Shown here in pieces: positions 48,548 through 61,499 of a stretch of DNA of 64,000 bases. The stretch spans positions 17,421 through 81,420 of the forward strand of contig CAUYLG010021489.1 in the NCBI GenBank assembly GCA_963573385.1. The letters are read 5' to 3'. The position numbers and the translations under genes were made by a program. How positions within the stretch are numbered: the stretch's first letter is position 1; the number at the start of each line of letters is the position of its first letter. The notes under the pieces were generated by a model. The model was given only the letters and a program-made list of their open reading frames with translations, searched no databases and was not told where the DNA came from. The DNA is from Cacajao melanocephalus (taxonomy: Eukaryota; Chordata; Mammalia; Primates; Pitheciidae).

Positions 48548-48579
<32 letters not shown>
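48494..48579. repeat. Perfect 62-bp palindrome on (TA)n, plus adjoining (TA)n
   Basis: AATATTAAAAGCAGGAA (48494-48510) and its exact reverse complement (48539-48555) flank (TA)14, so the whole 62 bp is self-complementary. Another TA run follows to 48579, then CT-rich sequence. A third TA tract lies at 48706-48720. Confidence 0.95.
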
Positions 48580-48616
48580 CTGTATCTCTGTCTCTCTCCC
48601 CATCTCTCTCTCTTGA

Positions 48617-49508
48617 GATTGGAAAATGGGATTTTAAAGGTTTTCTGAAGATTGTAAGCTTTTAAAAATCTGTTTCATGATATCAAGTGAGCTATTATAT
48701 GTTCATATATATATATATATACCTTAGACTGTCTTTTATCTTCAACTAAAGAAAAAAATGAGATAGCAGCAGATACAACTAAAGAAAGAAAAAGGTAGCA
48801 GCAAATACAAAAATTAATTATCCAAAACAGGGTAGAATGCAGGAAGGATACTGGCATTCATATCTGAATTACTCCACCATCTGGTACTCCTAGACAGCTG
48901 CGAAATTAGTTGACCTGTCTATGATAGCTTCATCATATTTAAAATGAATCTAAATAAATCTAATAAATCTCATTGGATTTGGGTGAAGAATATATGAAAT
49001 CATATAGTAACAATTGTAACAATGATGAAACAAATCACTAAAATAATATGTTTTTATTTAGAACACATACTCTGGACTTAAGTTGCTTGGACCTAAATTC
49101 CAGATTTGTCACTTTGTAGTTGTACTGCTTATTAACCTTGAGAAAGCCATGAACCTCTCCAAAATTCAGGGTTATCAGAAGTATTAAGGAGTGTACCTGT
49201 ATTTATATATGTACCATATATTCATTATTACTGTAAAAGCATGAATGGGAGCCAGTCTATTATTTTCAAAATAACATAGATTATTAATTTTGCTGACTAT
49301 TTTTTCTTTATGCTACTTCTTTTTTGAATATTTGATTTTGAAAGGTCACTGTAAGAGTAGAGAGTTTAAATTATTTTCTCTTTTTGGATAGCTTTTATAG
49401 TAAATTTGTTATGAATGTTTGTTACTTGTGGAAAAAATGAGTTTTAAGGATTTTCTGGAGATTGCAAGCTTTTAAAAATCTGTTTCTTGATATCAAATGA
49501 GCTAACTC
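48617..49508. repeat. Diverged direct repeat, ~70 bp, about 810 bp apart
   Basis: 48617-48690 and 49427-49508 share TTTTAA-GG-TTTTCTG-AGATTG, AAGCTTTTAAAAATCTGTTT and TGATATCAA-TGAGCTA with scattered substitutions. Either an unnamed dispersed repeat or an old local duplication. Confidence 0.75.
49064..49260 (+). mobile_element. MIR: MIR SINE
   Basis: ATACTCTGGACTTAAGTTGC, TTGGACCTAAATTCCAG, TTTGTCACTTTGTAGTTGTA, ACCTTGAGAAAGCCATGAAC and CTCTCCAAAATTCAG follow the sense MIR consensus order. Diverged; the 3' end is uncertain. Confidence 0.8.
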
Positions 49509-50270
49509 TGTTGTATGTTTCTTTATTCTTACCATCTAGAAAATAGAAAGATCCCAGAAGCAGTCAGAAAGTTCAAATGATAACAGTCTCAGCCTATCCA
49601 AATCCTTTGTCTATCTTAAAGGAAGACATTAAATGCCTGGTTTATTTTAACAACTTCAACTGCAGTAGCCAGTAGGTAGAACTGTTTAGTACCACTGTCT
49701 CTATTTGGAAAAAATACTAATCACCGTTAGATGCCTACCTGCTGTCTGCTCTGATTAGCACCTCTTCATTCCTACCCTTTTCCAGTGACCTTCACAATCC
49801 AAAATTATAGAAAAAAGATCTTTCTTTTAACAGTACCTCATTCTTTTGAAAAATCACCTGACATCATGCCTTGCGCTTTTGGGTTTGCACCAGAATCCTG
49901 AAGTACATCAGGGGACTCTCCTGCATTGCCATCTTTTGCTATACCACTTAACATTACCTCTGAAATTAGTCCAAAGAAGGTTTGAATGGAAGACACTTAG
50001 TGCTATTTACTGTGTTATATCAAATTCAATATTCTATCATATCTCAACAATATATAAAGGCAACACATTCCCTAATAGATATTCCAGCTAACAGGCTCTA
50101 AAGTGACTTGTTCACCAGCAGCTTAGCAAATCTCCTAACATGTAATTGCTAGTATCAAAATGTGCAGATAATAGTGTTGTATTTGTTTTATTTCCTCGTC
50201 TGAGTCTCTGACAGCATGCTATGCCTGAATTCACAAAGCAAACACAGTTCAAGACACCAGTACACGCTAT

Positions 50271-50273
<3 letters not shown>

Positions 50274-50306
<33 letters not shown>
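50274..50306. repeat. (CA)n microsatellite
   Basis: Uninterrupted CA run followed by TATATATAC; source of the TH- and CV-rich frames on the two strands. Confidence 0.97.
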
Positions 50307-50314
<8 letters not shown>

Positions 50315-50684
50315 CATGTTACATTTCATATGCAGTTATTAGTGGAGAGAGCCAATATATGTTATGGCTATAAACATGTCTACCTTAGTCACTGTCACTC
50401 AAGCAAAATGGTAGAATAGGGTAATGTTATGTAATCATCTGAGTAAATTTAACATTCAAAGAACAAATCTAAATTTGTAGCACTGAATGTAAACATGGAA
50501 GAGATGTTCATTACTTGCCCCTTCCAATAAGAAACTATAGAACTAGCAGTGTCAGTATCTATGCATAAGTAAAAGGCGAGAAGACACTACTCTCTCATAC
50601 AGACATTTAGAATAATGCTAGTGAGTACTGCAGGCAGAAAAAAGTGGATTGAGTTATAAAGTTTTATTTTAAATTATATAAGTT

Positions 50685-50800
50685 CTTTGGAATGCATGGG
50701 AGATTGGCTTCAGGATCACCCACCATAGCAAGGTTCACACATACTCAAGTCCTACAGTTGATCCTGTGGAACCCAGTATATAAAAAGCCAAACCTCTTAT
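50685..50800 (+). mobile_element. MER2-like DNA transposon fragment
   Basis: GGCTTCAGGATCACCCACCAT, ATACTCAAGTCCTACAG and TTGATCCTGTGGAACCCAG resemble the MER2/Tigger terminal segment (pattern: ...ATACCAAAATCC...GCTCAAGTCC...). Only a short, diverged piece. Confidence 0.45.
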
Positions 50801-53169
50801 ATATGATGGTTAGATATAGAGAGACAGTCAATCATGACACAGAAGGATGTAAAAATCTATAGATACAAAAAACAACAACCCCCAAATTTAAATTTACAGA
50901 GAGACAAATTATAAATTACACGGTAATATAAGTTAAATGTCAAGTATTCTGTTAATACTATACTTTGAGAATTCCAGGCAGAAATATCAAATCCTGTGTC
51001 ATTTTAAATAAATTACTCAAATAAACTCAAGCAACCATATCATTATGCAATGATGTGGTACACCTGAAAAAGATTAATAGAACCTTATAAGAGTAGGCCC
51101 AGAATCAGAAATAATTTATTTAGCGGTATCTAGTAAAGTATTGAACAACTTAAAGATTTCACAAATACTCTTTAAAAGTAAACGGATATAAATATCTTTG
51201 TTATTTATGGTGGACTTTTAAATGTATGGTTAACATTATGGTTCTAATAATTTAAATCTAAAATGTTTTTAAAGTTATTCTAAATACTTTTTTTATTTTC
51301 TATAAAATCTCAAGTTATATGACCTCTCAGTATATTACAGTACTGGTATTAAAATAGCAGTGGTCTTCTATACTTCTTATGTATAAAATCTGGTCCCCAA
51401 ACTTAGTAATCAAGGAAAGCATGATTCCAGAAAGTAGGGGGATATTATTTCATTCCTATTCATTTTTACCCTAAAATGTTTATGTTTGCAGCTTAAAGCA
51501 CACTTATATTTAAAGATGACATCTATTAAGTAAATAACACAGATCTATTTTTCTTTGAAAACATTATTTGGTTCATTTACTTAATAAATAAATTTTATAA
51601 TCCCATTTCCATAACAGCTAAAGTAAAATAAATATTTTAATATGTATTTTATAAAAATGTAATGAATTAATATCCTCTGATTGTTTTTAGAAAACAAAAT
51701 TAGCACATTTGTACAAAACTGAAACATGGCAACTGTTTGTTTATCAAACTATATTTTTGAAATAAGGTCTTATTATTGGGATAACAGTATAAAAATTAAA
51801 TGAGCAGAAAATTTTGATACAAAACTCAGCAGCACCATTTTGGTACTATTGTTAGTAAAACAAAAAGTTTCTTTAAATATGTTATGTCGAACTCGTTTTC
51901 AGTCTCAGTGGGTAGTAAAACAAAATAGTAATTTTGTTGGAGGAAAATAGAAATCAATTGAATGCATTAACTATTCTGTATGCTGTGGATTGAAAGAGTT
52001 GCTTGAAATAATGTATTTTTACAATGCTATCTGTTTTTCAGGTTAACTGTTCTTATACTTGGTCATTTAAAATAAAAGTTCAAGTTAAATACATGTGTTG
52101 AAAGGATAAATGCTTTTTATTTTGGTACAGAACAACAATCTCAAGATGGATCTAAATCTAATTTAAAGATCATTTGATTTTTACAGGCATCTAGGTAAGA
52201 AAAACTGATAAATGAATATGTGTACCAGTTCAGTTGTCATGGAAATCAGGAAATGAAAATAAAGTATTTCACTCGTGAACTGTTTTTTGGTCCGGTTTCC
52301 AGTTCTGATTAGCTGTTTTCAGTGTTTACAGAAGTGGGTTTTAAGTAGCACTCTCATACATTTCTACAGTTTGAAGCAGCCATAGCAACAAGTAATTATC
52401 ATTCTTACAATCAGAGATTTTCCTTTCATGTGGCTATTTTATGTGTTAAGTATTATTAAATGTTTTAAATTAGAGAAAAGCAATCCACTCTAAAGAAATA
52501 CAGGAAAGAAGATAAGATTGGCTTACCTCATTACACATCACATTTTAGTGTTTTATCTCTGTATATTGAAAAATCTATTTAGCTCAGCAAAAGTAAGCAA
52601 CGAGTAAGCATAGTCCAGACCCTCAAATGCAGGTAAATTTGATATTTTCCAGTACTTTTAGAAATAGTGTTTTAGTCACCTGGAGTCCATCACTTCCATT
52701 TGTATATCGTTCAAACTATGTGTCTCTAGATAGACTACCTAGGGCTCTAACTAATGAATTTATTTAGCAATTCCTGTGATCATAGTAATTACAAAAATTA
52801 TATAAAGTGTCTAGAAGTATAAATCAAAATGCTTAGACTAGAATATCCAAAGAGAAATGAAGATCTAGTTAAACCATAGAATACGTATTTGTTCAAATGA
52901 AGGGAAGGAGGCTTACATGGCGAATAAAACAATTTTACGCACAGAAGGAAATACTGCTTAAGGGCTTATTACAGGGAAAAAACTGAGAAATTGGGCCTGA
53001 ATTAAAAAAAATGAAATAGAATTGAAAAAGTATCTGTGAATTAAGAAGCAGGAGCTGTTCATTATATTTCAGAAATAAATGAGATGGTTTACAAGCAGTT
53101 TTTCATAGAATGACAATCAAGGATTATATGACAAGAAGAACAATTTGTCAGATGTAATAAATTGCTATT
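50801..53169. other. No gene seen; AT-rich unassigned sequence
   Basis: About 2.4 kb of A/T-rich sequence without recognisable repeats, long frames or structure. Among the largest unassigned tracts of the window. Confidence 0.6.
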
Positions 53170-53290
53170 AAAGTACACTGGGTACTATATTGAAGCTTTA
53201 CATTGATTGCCTAAGTTCTCACAGTGACCCTATGAGTTAGTGTGTCTTCTCATTTACTGATAAGAATATAGAGTCCTTCTACACTGCATT
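53170..53290 (-). mobile_element. MIR: MIR fragment
   Basis: GAAGCTTTACATTGATTGCC, CTCACAGTGACCCTATGAG and TCTCATTTACTGATAAG correspond to the antisense MIR 3' half. Confidence 0.65.
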
Positions 53291-53309
53291 GTCACTATTC
53301 ATAAATTAA

Positions 53310-54110
53310 GTGATTGTATACATCCATCTGTTGCTGGACTTTCTATTATTTTTCATGAGTCAGTTTGTCTACCTTTATGCCAATGTTATGCTATCTCAAT
53401 TATTCTAGCTTTGTAATGCTGTGTATTTGATAATGTAAGTCTTACTCTTTCTCTTTCTCAACTTTCTTGTTATTCTTAGTCCTTTACAGATACATATTTT
53501 ATACCAATTTAACCTTTTGTTTTTGAGACAGGATCTTCGTGGTCTCACTCAGGCTCCAATGCAGTGGCATTATCATGGCTCAGTGGAACATCAAGCCTCT
53601 GGGCTACAGAAATTCTTCCACCTCAGCCATCCAAATAGCTGGGCCACAATTTCTGGCTAGTGCGTGTGTGTGTGTCTGTGTGTGTCTGTCTGTCTGTCTG
53701 TCTATCTGTGTGTCTGTATGTGTGTGTGTAGGCAGAGTTACAGTGGTGCCCAGGATGGTCTCAAATTCCCGGCCTCAAACAATCCTCCTGCCTCAGTCTC
53801 TCAAAGTGAAATTTAAATTTTATATGTCAATTTGAAGTAAAAATCTTGGCATTTCTGTTTATTTTTCCAATAAATTCTAAATATCATTGAGAAGATTGAT
53901 ATCTTAAAATATTTTCTTAGCATCTGTAAGTATAATGCATTTCTCCAATTATTTAGGTATTTAACAGTATTTCTCCATTTTTCATTTGTATTGTGATTAT
54001 ATCAATATATTTTGTTAAATTTATTCTTACATATTTAATTCTTATAGCTATTTTAAATTGTATTTTAAATTTTATTTATTTGTTACTGTTATATACAAAT
54101 TCTGTACCTT
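53310..54110 (-). mobile_element. L1M, antisense, with Alu insertion
   Basis: Antisense ORF2 occurs on both sides of an Alu: GTTTGTCTACCTTTATGCC and TTATTCTAGCTTTGTAATG before; ATCATTGAGAAGATTGATAT, TTCTCCAATTATTTAGGTAT and ATTTTGTTAAATTTATTC after. Heavily mutated. Confidence 0.75.
53521..53808 (-). mobile_element. Alu: Degenerate AluJ, minus strand, with TG/TCTG repeat
   Basis: Antisense Alu from TTTTGAGACAGGATCTTCGT to CCTCAGTCTCTCAAAGTG, lacking the first ~30 Alu bases. The linker holds a TG/TCTG microsatellite at 53661-53730. High divergence fits AluJ. The frame 53539-53835 is a chance reading. Confidence 0.85.
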
Positions 54111-54554
54111 TTTATATCTTCCCTTTGCATCTAATTAACATGCTAAATCCACTTAATAATTCTAATAATTTATTTGTATATTATTGTGGATTTTCTCGGT
54201 ACATAATAGTTTCAATAGCAAAAAAATAATTTTTTTTCTTTTCAAGAATATTTTTCTTATCTTATTGCACAGGTTAAGACTGCCATATGTTGTGAAAAGA
54301 AGTATTGATAATGAGCATTTTGACTCCTTCCAGATCTCAGGGATCACTATTCAACCATTTTGTATGCTATTTGCTACAGGATTTCAGACATATTCTTTAT
54401 CACATTAAGGACATTCCCTTTTATTGTTAGATTATAATGATTAGGCAAACTGTTCCTTGTGGCCCACTCAACTAGAAACTATTCAGGGAATAAAACCTTG
54501 GAAAACCTAGTGCAACTTGTCTAAATTAATATAACGCAACACAATATCTGCCTC

Positions 54555-54660
54555 CTTATTAAATTCTCATTTCTATGAGGCAGAGAGTGTTTCGTTATGT
54601 CCATAATTTAATTCTTAACTGTCTTTACAGTGCCTGAAACATAGAAAATAGTCATCATTT
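54555..54660 (+). mobile_element. Probable L2 3' end
   Basis: TCTATGAGGCAGAGAGTGTT followed by TGTCTTTACAGTGCCTGAAACATAG matches the order of the L2 3' terminal region (GGGCAGGG...GTGTCT...CAGTGCCTGGCACATAG). Confidence 0.55.
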
Positions 54661-56052
54661 TGAACTATTATTTTTTAAAATTGTTAATTCAAAAAATTGA
54701 TATGAGGAGATATGAAACACTTTTGTAAAAGTGACTCATAAAATAGTTTGTTGAAATTGATTGTACTGTAAAAACTATATACATATAAGACTGTAGTACA
54801 GAGCAAATGACTAAAATGATTCTCTGTGTAATAACTGACTGTGCTTATTTTACTTTGTTCATATCATATGTGTCATATATATTTACTTCCTAATAGGCAC
54901 TAAAGTTATGTTTAATCCAAAAACTGGTATAGACACCTCCACCTCTTAGTATTTCCAAAATTTAACTCTTCAGTTGTTTAACATTTTTCTTATTAAATAA
55001 TGCCATTGAATCATTCAATGTAAAAATATAGTTTTATTTTTATCATCTTATTGTGTGCCAAAAGCTGTATATTCTACCTCTTAATCTTTCACCTTTTCTC
55101 CTGTTATTTCAATTCCTCTTCTCCAAATTGAATTTACAACACCTACAAGACTATCTTTAAAAACATTATATATCTATATCAATCAGACAATATATGTCTT
55201 CCAATATGTGTCCAATAAGTCTTTGATGATAGGGAAGATGACAAAAGATGATGGAGAAGGAGCATTAGTCACTCAGGTAAACAAGTAAAGTTTATACAGT
55301 TTGGTAAACACAATGCTAGAGATAGGCACTAATAACTGCTGCCAAACTTGGCACTTAATACAGCCTTGCTAGAGAGATAGGATTTCAAGAACTTTTCTCT
55401 AATGATGTTTCATTAGAGCCACATTGGTAATTTCTCAAAATAGAATAGCTTTTTCTTTTACTTTGATAGTAAACATGATTAATTCTTGTATCTCTTAGGA
55501 GATAGATAGCAAAACAAAGAATACACACACTAGTTATTATAATAAGCAGAAGTTTATACACAACATTATGTGGAAAGAGATTGGGGAAACAAAAAGACAA
55601 ATGGTGACACAGACCTAGTGATGTAGGAAGCAGCAACTAACCCCTATGGCTGGAGGAACATGGAAGAAATTGTAATTCTTAGAATCTAGAAGCTTAGAAA
55701 TTCCAGAAGGAACAAGTACTCAGATTTCTAAGGAAAGAATGCCAATTAGCTTTCACTGAGAGGAACGAGATGAAATCAGTTCTGTAGATTGTGGGAAAAC
55801 ACTGAAAACACTGGAAACTGACACCACAAGAAAGAATGATTTCCAGAGTCTCAACTCCAGCATCAAAAAAGCACAATATGGGAGGGTAGGTTTGGGGATC
55901 AGACACAAGAGCTTAATAGTACTCACAAATTGGGAATCTTCTCTTCTTTTAGCTAGAGTCACTTCACTATTTATTGTATGTGAAGAATAAACTTTCCTCA
56001 TTAGGAATGACAGTTTGACAAACATTGTAATAGTGAGAAAATACCTGAGACT
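54661..56052. other. No gene seen; unassigned sequence
   Basis: No named repeat; overlapping minus-strand frames at 55385-56025 (70-90 codons) have no recognisable homology or codon signal. Confidence 0.55.
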
Positions 56053-56068
56053 AAAGAATGAAACTAGG

Positions 56069-56967
56069 CTAAAACAGATTTACAAGAAAAAACAAACAAA
56101 CCCATCCAAAAGTGGGAGAAGGATATGAACAGACACTTTTCAAAAGAAGACATATATGAGACCAACAAACATATGAAAAAATGCTCATCATCACTAATTA
56201 TTAGAGAAATGCAAATCAAAACCACATTGAGATACCACCTCATGCCAGTTAGAATGGCGATCATTAAAAAATTTGGAGACAATAGATGCTGGAGAGGATG
56301 TGTAGAAATAAGAATATTTTTACACTGTTGGTGGGAGTGTAAGCTAGTTTAGCCATTGTGGAAGACGGTGTGGCGCTTCCTCAAGAACCTAGAAATAGAA
56401 ATTCCATTTGACCCAGCAATCCCATTATTGGGTATATACCCAAAGAATTATAAATCATTTTATTGTAAAGACACATGCACATGTATGTTCATGGTGGCAC
56501 TGTTTACAATAGAAAAGACTTGGAACCAACCCAAAAGCCCATCGACAATAGACTGGACAGGGAAAATGTGGTACATATACACCATGGAATACTATGCAGC
56601 CATAAAAAACTATGAGTTCGTGTCCTTTGTAGGGACATGGATGAACCTGGAAACCATCATTCTCAGCAAACTGACACAAGAACAGAAAATCAAACACTGT
56701 ATGTTTTCACTTATAGGCGGGTGTTGAACAATGAGAACACATGTACACAGGGAGAGGAGCATCACACACTGGGTTCTGTTTGGGGGGGCCCAAGTGAGGG
56801 ACAACAGGGAGGTGGGGAGGTCAGGGAGGGATAACATGGGGAGAAATACCACATGTAGGTGACAGGGTGAGGGATGGAGGCAGCAAACCACATTGCCATG
56901 TGTGTACCTATGCAACAATCCTGCATGTTCTGCACATGTACCCCAGAACCTAAAGTACAATAAAAAA
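56069..56967 (+). mobile_element. 5'-truncated L1PA/L1P with intact target duplication
   Basis: Starts in late ORF2 (CAGATTTACAAGAAAAAACA) and ends at TAAAGTACAATAAAAAAAAA. A perfect 16-bp duplication, AAAGAATGAAACTAGG, lies at 56053-56068 and 56968-56983. The last 123 ORF2 codons (56356-56727, from MWKTVWRFLKNLEIEIPFDP) remain open, covering the basic C-terminal tail domain of ORF2p; the upstream frame is lost by truncation and frameshift. The open frames on the opposite strand (56455-56697, 56610-56960) are antisense shadows. Confidence 0.95.
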
Positions 56968-56983
56968 AAAGAATGAAACTAGG

Positions 56984-58659
56984 GCAGGTTGGCCATTAAG
57001 CATACCTCAGAACACTACCCATTTACTTATAGTATCTTTAGTGTACATTATTGTTTAGAATTATTTTATATAAGCGGGTTCAGGTGATTTAAATTTTATT
57101 TGTAAGCATGTGATTTACTACCATAGCATAATGTATTTATCCTATTAACAAGAGAAAAAACTTACTGAAGTTTCAGAGCATCTAAAGTGGCAAATAGAGA
57201 GAAATCAAGCATGTAGGGTATGAAATTCCTTATAAAACAAGTGAGCTCCTTGTCCATTGTTCATACGGTCTTTAAAAACCACCTAAAAATTCCTTCATTA
57301 TTTTATATGAAAACAAAATAAAAATATTCATCTTAGAAGAAAATCAAAAGCTTTGTCTGATATCCTAAAATTCTATCAGTAATTATAAATATCTCAAGCT
57401 TTCTGAAATCCATTATAGTGTTAAATATGATAAAAAACCCTTCTTGATGCCAGTGAAAGATGACATAATGAAAATGAAATATTTTAATATACATGGGAGG
57501 GCTTGTTAAATCGATATTAACAAAAATAATATTCCTAAATAAAAACCTAATGACATATAGTAAGCACAGTAATAATAACAGAACAATTTTGCTTAATTTC
57601 TTTATAAAATTTGTAGATCAAAATTCCATCAGTAATTAATATCATTTTATTCAATTGCACTAATCAAGCTACAATTTAATGTGGAATAAATTTACTTATG
57701 CCACAAGCACCCCCTAAAACTTTTGCAGATTGTCTAGGAATGAAAAATAGTGCAATAAAAATTATTTTCAAAAATATTTTAATAATGTTTCAATGAGAGA
57801 ATATTGGTTTTTACTAATAACATTATAATATATACATATATCTTCTCCATAGCATTCTGGGATTACTTTAAATATCTCTTGCAAGACTTATTACTGCACA
57901 CATCTCCAAAATCAAAGATATGCCAAAATTATGAAAATGCATTATACTGACAGTATTCACATTTGAAGAAAAAGTTTTTCATAATTAAAGCTAATCTATC
58001 AACAGTTCCAATCAAATTAGTCCTAATCATTTAAAAATTCAGCATTCTACAATGAAATGAATAACACAAATCTGCAGGAATATTTATGCAATGGTATTTT
58101 TATCATCGTATGTTGATGATCCAGGTTTTAATACTCAGAAAACATCAGCATATAGATGACATTTAAACAATGAAAAGGATGAGATTGCTTAAGAGAAATA
58201 GCAGATACAAGAGAGAACATGGTTTAGGAATGATTTGGAGACATTCCACAATGTAAAGCAACTCAAACATGCATAACCTACAGCTATATAGCTCTGAAAT
58301 AACAATAGCAATAACAAAACTTTTTTTGTTCTTTTTCTTTATTCTTCTCATTTTCCTACATAGTTCTTTCTTTAAATCTATTTTAAAAAAAAAAAAAGCA
58401 AAAAACAAAAAGACAACTTCTACCTATGACCATATTAGAATACATACATAGTCTAAATACATAAAAAATAGGTCTATTGAAACTTTTCCTTATATAAAGC
58501 TAGACAGAGTGACTAGAAACAACAAAAATTTGAAATGTGGGAAAATAGGCTTTTTATGTTGCATGAATTGGAAAAATTCTTCTTCCTACTTATATCGTTA
58601 ACTTGAATTAATGAAGAAGATAACTGCATCTCTCAGTTTAAATTTATCAGTTAGAAAGG
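56984..58659. other. No gene seen; AT-rich unassigned sequence
   Basis: A/T-rich sequence without recognised repeats; the lysine/phenylalanine-rich frames at 58163-58451 are readings of an A/T tract. Confidence 0.6.
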
Positions 58660-59988
58660 TGTGTCTATATATTTATTTAGTTATTATGCTTTATGTTCTG
58701 GAGTACATGTGCAGATAGTGCAGGTTTGTTATCTAGGTACACAGGTGCCATGGTGGTGATTTGCTGCATCCATCGCACCGTCATCTACATTAGGTATTTC
58801 TCCTAATGCTATCCCTCCCCAATCAATCACCCCACCACCTGTTATTCCTCCCCTAGTGCCCCATGCCACAGGCCCCAGTGTGTGATGTTCTCCTATGTCC
58901 CTGTGTTCTCATGTTCAGCACCCATTTATGAGTGAGAACTTTTGGTGTTTGGTTTGTTGTTCTTGTGTCAGTTTTCTGAGAATGATGGTTTCCAGCTTCA
59001 TCCATGTCTTTGCAAAGGACATGAACTCATCCTTTTTTATGGCTGCATAGTATTCCATGGTATATATATGCCACATTTTCTTTATCCAGTCTATCGTTTA
59101 TAGGCATTTGGATTGTTTCCAAGTCTCTGCTATAGTGAACAGCGCCACAATAAACATATGTGCTGCATGTATATTTATAATGGAATTATTTATAATTATT
59201 TGGGTATATACCCAGTAATGGGACTGCAGGATCAAATGGTATTTCCAGTTCTAGATCCTTGAGGAATCACCACACTGTCTTCCACAATAGTTGAATTAAT
59301 TTACACTCCCACCAACGATGTAAAAGTGTTCCTATTTCTCCACTTCCTCCCCAGCATCCGTCTCCAGATTTTTCAATGATTCTAACTGGCATGAGGTAGT
59401 ATCTCAATGTGGTTTTGATTTGCATTTATCTATATAATGACCAATGATGATTAGCCTTTTTTCATATGTTTGTTGGCTGCATAAATGTCTTCTTTCAAAA
59501 AGTGTCTGTTCATATCCTTTGCCCACTTTTTAATGGGGTTGTTTGTTTTTTTCTTTTAAATTTGTTTGTGTTCTTTGTAGATTCTGCATATAGCCCTTTG
59601 TCAGATGGGTACATTGCGGAATTGTTTTCCCATTCTGCTGGTTGCTGGTTCACTCTATTCATAGCTTCTTTTGCTGTGCAGAAACTCTTAAGTTTAATTA
59701 GGTCCCATTTGTCTATTTTGGCTTTTGTTGCCATTGCTTTTGATGTTTTAGTCATGAAGACCCTTGCCCATGCCTATGTCCTGAATGGTACTGCCTAGGT
59801 TTCCTACTAGAGTTTTTATGGTGTTAGGCCTCATGTTTAAATCTTTAATCCATCTAGGGTTAATTTTTGTAAAAGGTGTATGGATGGGGATCCAGTTTCA
59901 GCTTTCTGCACATGGCTAGCCAGTTTTCCCAACACGGTTTATTAAATAGGGAATCTTTTCCCCATTGCTTGTTTTCGTTTTATCCCTG
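58660..59988 (-). mobile_element. L1PA/L1P, antisense, 5' truncated
   Basis: From TTATTATGCTTTATGTTCTGG through the 3' UTR (CATGGTGGTGATTTGCTGCA) and late ORF2 (GGGTATATACCCAGTAATGG) to CCCATTGCTTGTTTTCG. Its 5' truncation lies within a few bases of the point where the 3' part of the L1 at 38810-40107 stops. A clear target duplication is not visible. The frames on both strands (59466-59798 and 59510-59755) are ORF2 or its shadow. Confidence 0.92.
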
Positions 59989-61499
59989 TTTACTAGAGAT
60001 ACATGGCAACCCAGGAGTAGTATGAAGATGATGTTTTGCAGACTCTGGTCTAGTCATAGGCGATAATGTTGTATATGCATATTGCAGCATCTGTTCAATT
60101 AGTCAATTTCACAGCCACAAAGAAAATATTGACTGGGAAAAGAGCAATTTGTGCTCTCCTAGGACCCAGAGTAAAGTGGCCAAGAGTAAAAACAGTCTAG
60201 GCAGACTTGCAATTTGCCATAAGAAGGATCAAATCCACAGAAACGAAAAAGCAGGAGAGAGAATTCTCACTAGAATTAAAGGAGAATAGCAAAACCAATT
60301 CACAATAATTATGTTAATATAATGACTGGAGAAAAAAAAGTCTTCGAGAAGACTTGAGAATAGCCAAAAAGAAAGCCTGTCCTTATCAATATTTATACAC
60401 TATATAAATTAAGAGATATAGGAAATTTTTTCACTCTGGGCCATTGGCATAATGCCAAAGTAAAAAAGCAAAACATATTTTTTAGGATCAAATATGGTGA
60501 ATTTCACATTTTCAAATGTTCAATTTAAAACATTAAAATAAATATATACATAATAATAATAATAATTTGTATAAATTATGGGTTTTCTTATTACCTCTTC
60601 CATTATTGTATCATCTTAATTTATTTTCTTTTTCAATCTTTTATCACCTTTTCTTGTAAATGAACCATCAGGACTTGTCTTACATTTTGAAAGGAAAGAC
60701 AAATTATACAAAAGACTCATGATATTCTGGCAGGTTTGTGACAGTTTAATCTTTTTACAGTTCATCTGCCTGAGTATATGTACAGTCACATACAAAGCTG
60801 TAACAATGACAGACTGAATGAATTTAATTATCTTCTAAGACTCATACACTCAAAAAAGAAAAACTTTATTAGAAAAGTTTTTTTAAAAGAAAAACAAATA
60901 ATATTGGTATCATGATTCTCTGTATCCCTCTAGACATATCTTAAATGTATAATGTAACATTTAGAAAAATGCATTTGACAAAATATTTTCTTCTTCAATT
61001 GAATTTGTTGTTTTAACAGATACTGTTCATCAGTTGGAATGCACTCCTTCTAGCACATGCCTCCAAGTTGGTCATTTCCATCGTGACTCTGCACACAATT
61101 GTCCAGCTGTTATCGAAAGCATGGGAGCTGTCCTTTGGGATAGTAATAGGGGTGTTATGAATCTTGGACATTACTACCCCTAACTTTTTCCCATATTTTT
61201 TCTCTCTTTTTTTCAGCAATAATATGTAAACTCTGTAAATATTGTTACAAATCACCTAACTTCTCAACCTGTGCATATTGATGTAGGCACATCACGTATA
61301 TGCTTAAACAAGTTATTTAGAGATGAGATCAGAAAAGTTCAGTTACTTTTTTGATATCAACAAAAGATCCAAGATCTCATAGAATGTTCCGAGATCCTAT
61401 AGAATGCTGTATTCCATAGAATGTTGTTTTCCATGAAAGGATTTAAATATTATTATATCAATATTTGAAGCAGGACAATACAGGAATGCCTGGGAAAAG
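59989..61499. other. No gene seen; unassigned sequence
   Basis: No recognised element; an (AAT)n-like stretch is at 60552-60567. Minus-strand frame 61013-61255 is unsupported. Confidence 0.6.

Noticed and set aside
50801..53169. Repeat-poor 2.4-kb tract as a conserved enhancer
   Set aside because: Absence of recognised repeats alone is not evidence; conservation cannot be assessed from one sequence.
56356..56727. 123-codon plus-strand frame as a gene
   Set aside because: It is the C-terminal end of L1 ORF2 in a 5'-truncated copy with a target duplication; there is no promoter and no complete ORF.
38810..59988. Long similarity between 38.8-40.1 kb and 58.7-60.0 kb as a segmental duplication
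   Set aside because: Similarity is confined to L1 sequence, and at least the first copy has its own target duplication, so these are separate L1 insertions.
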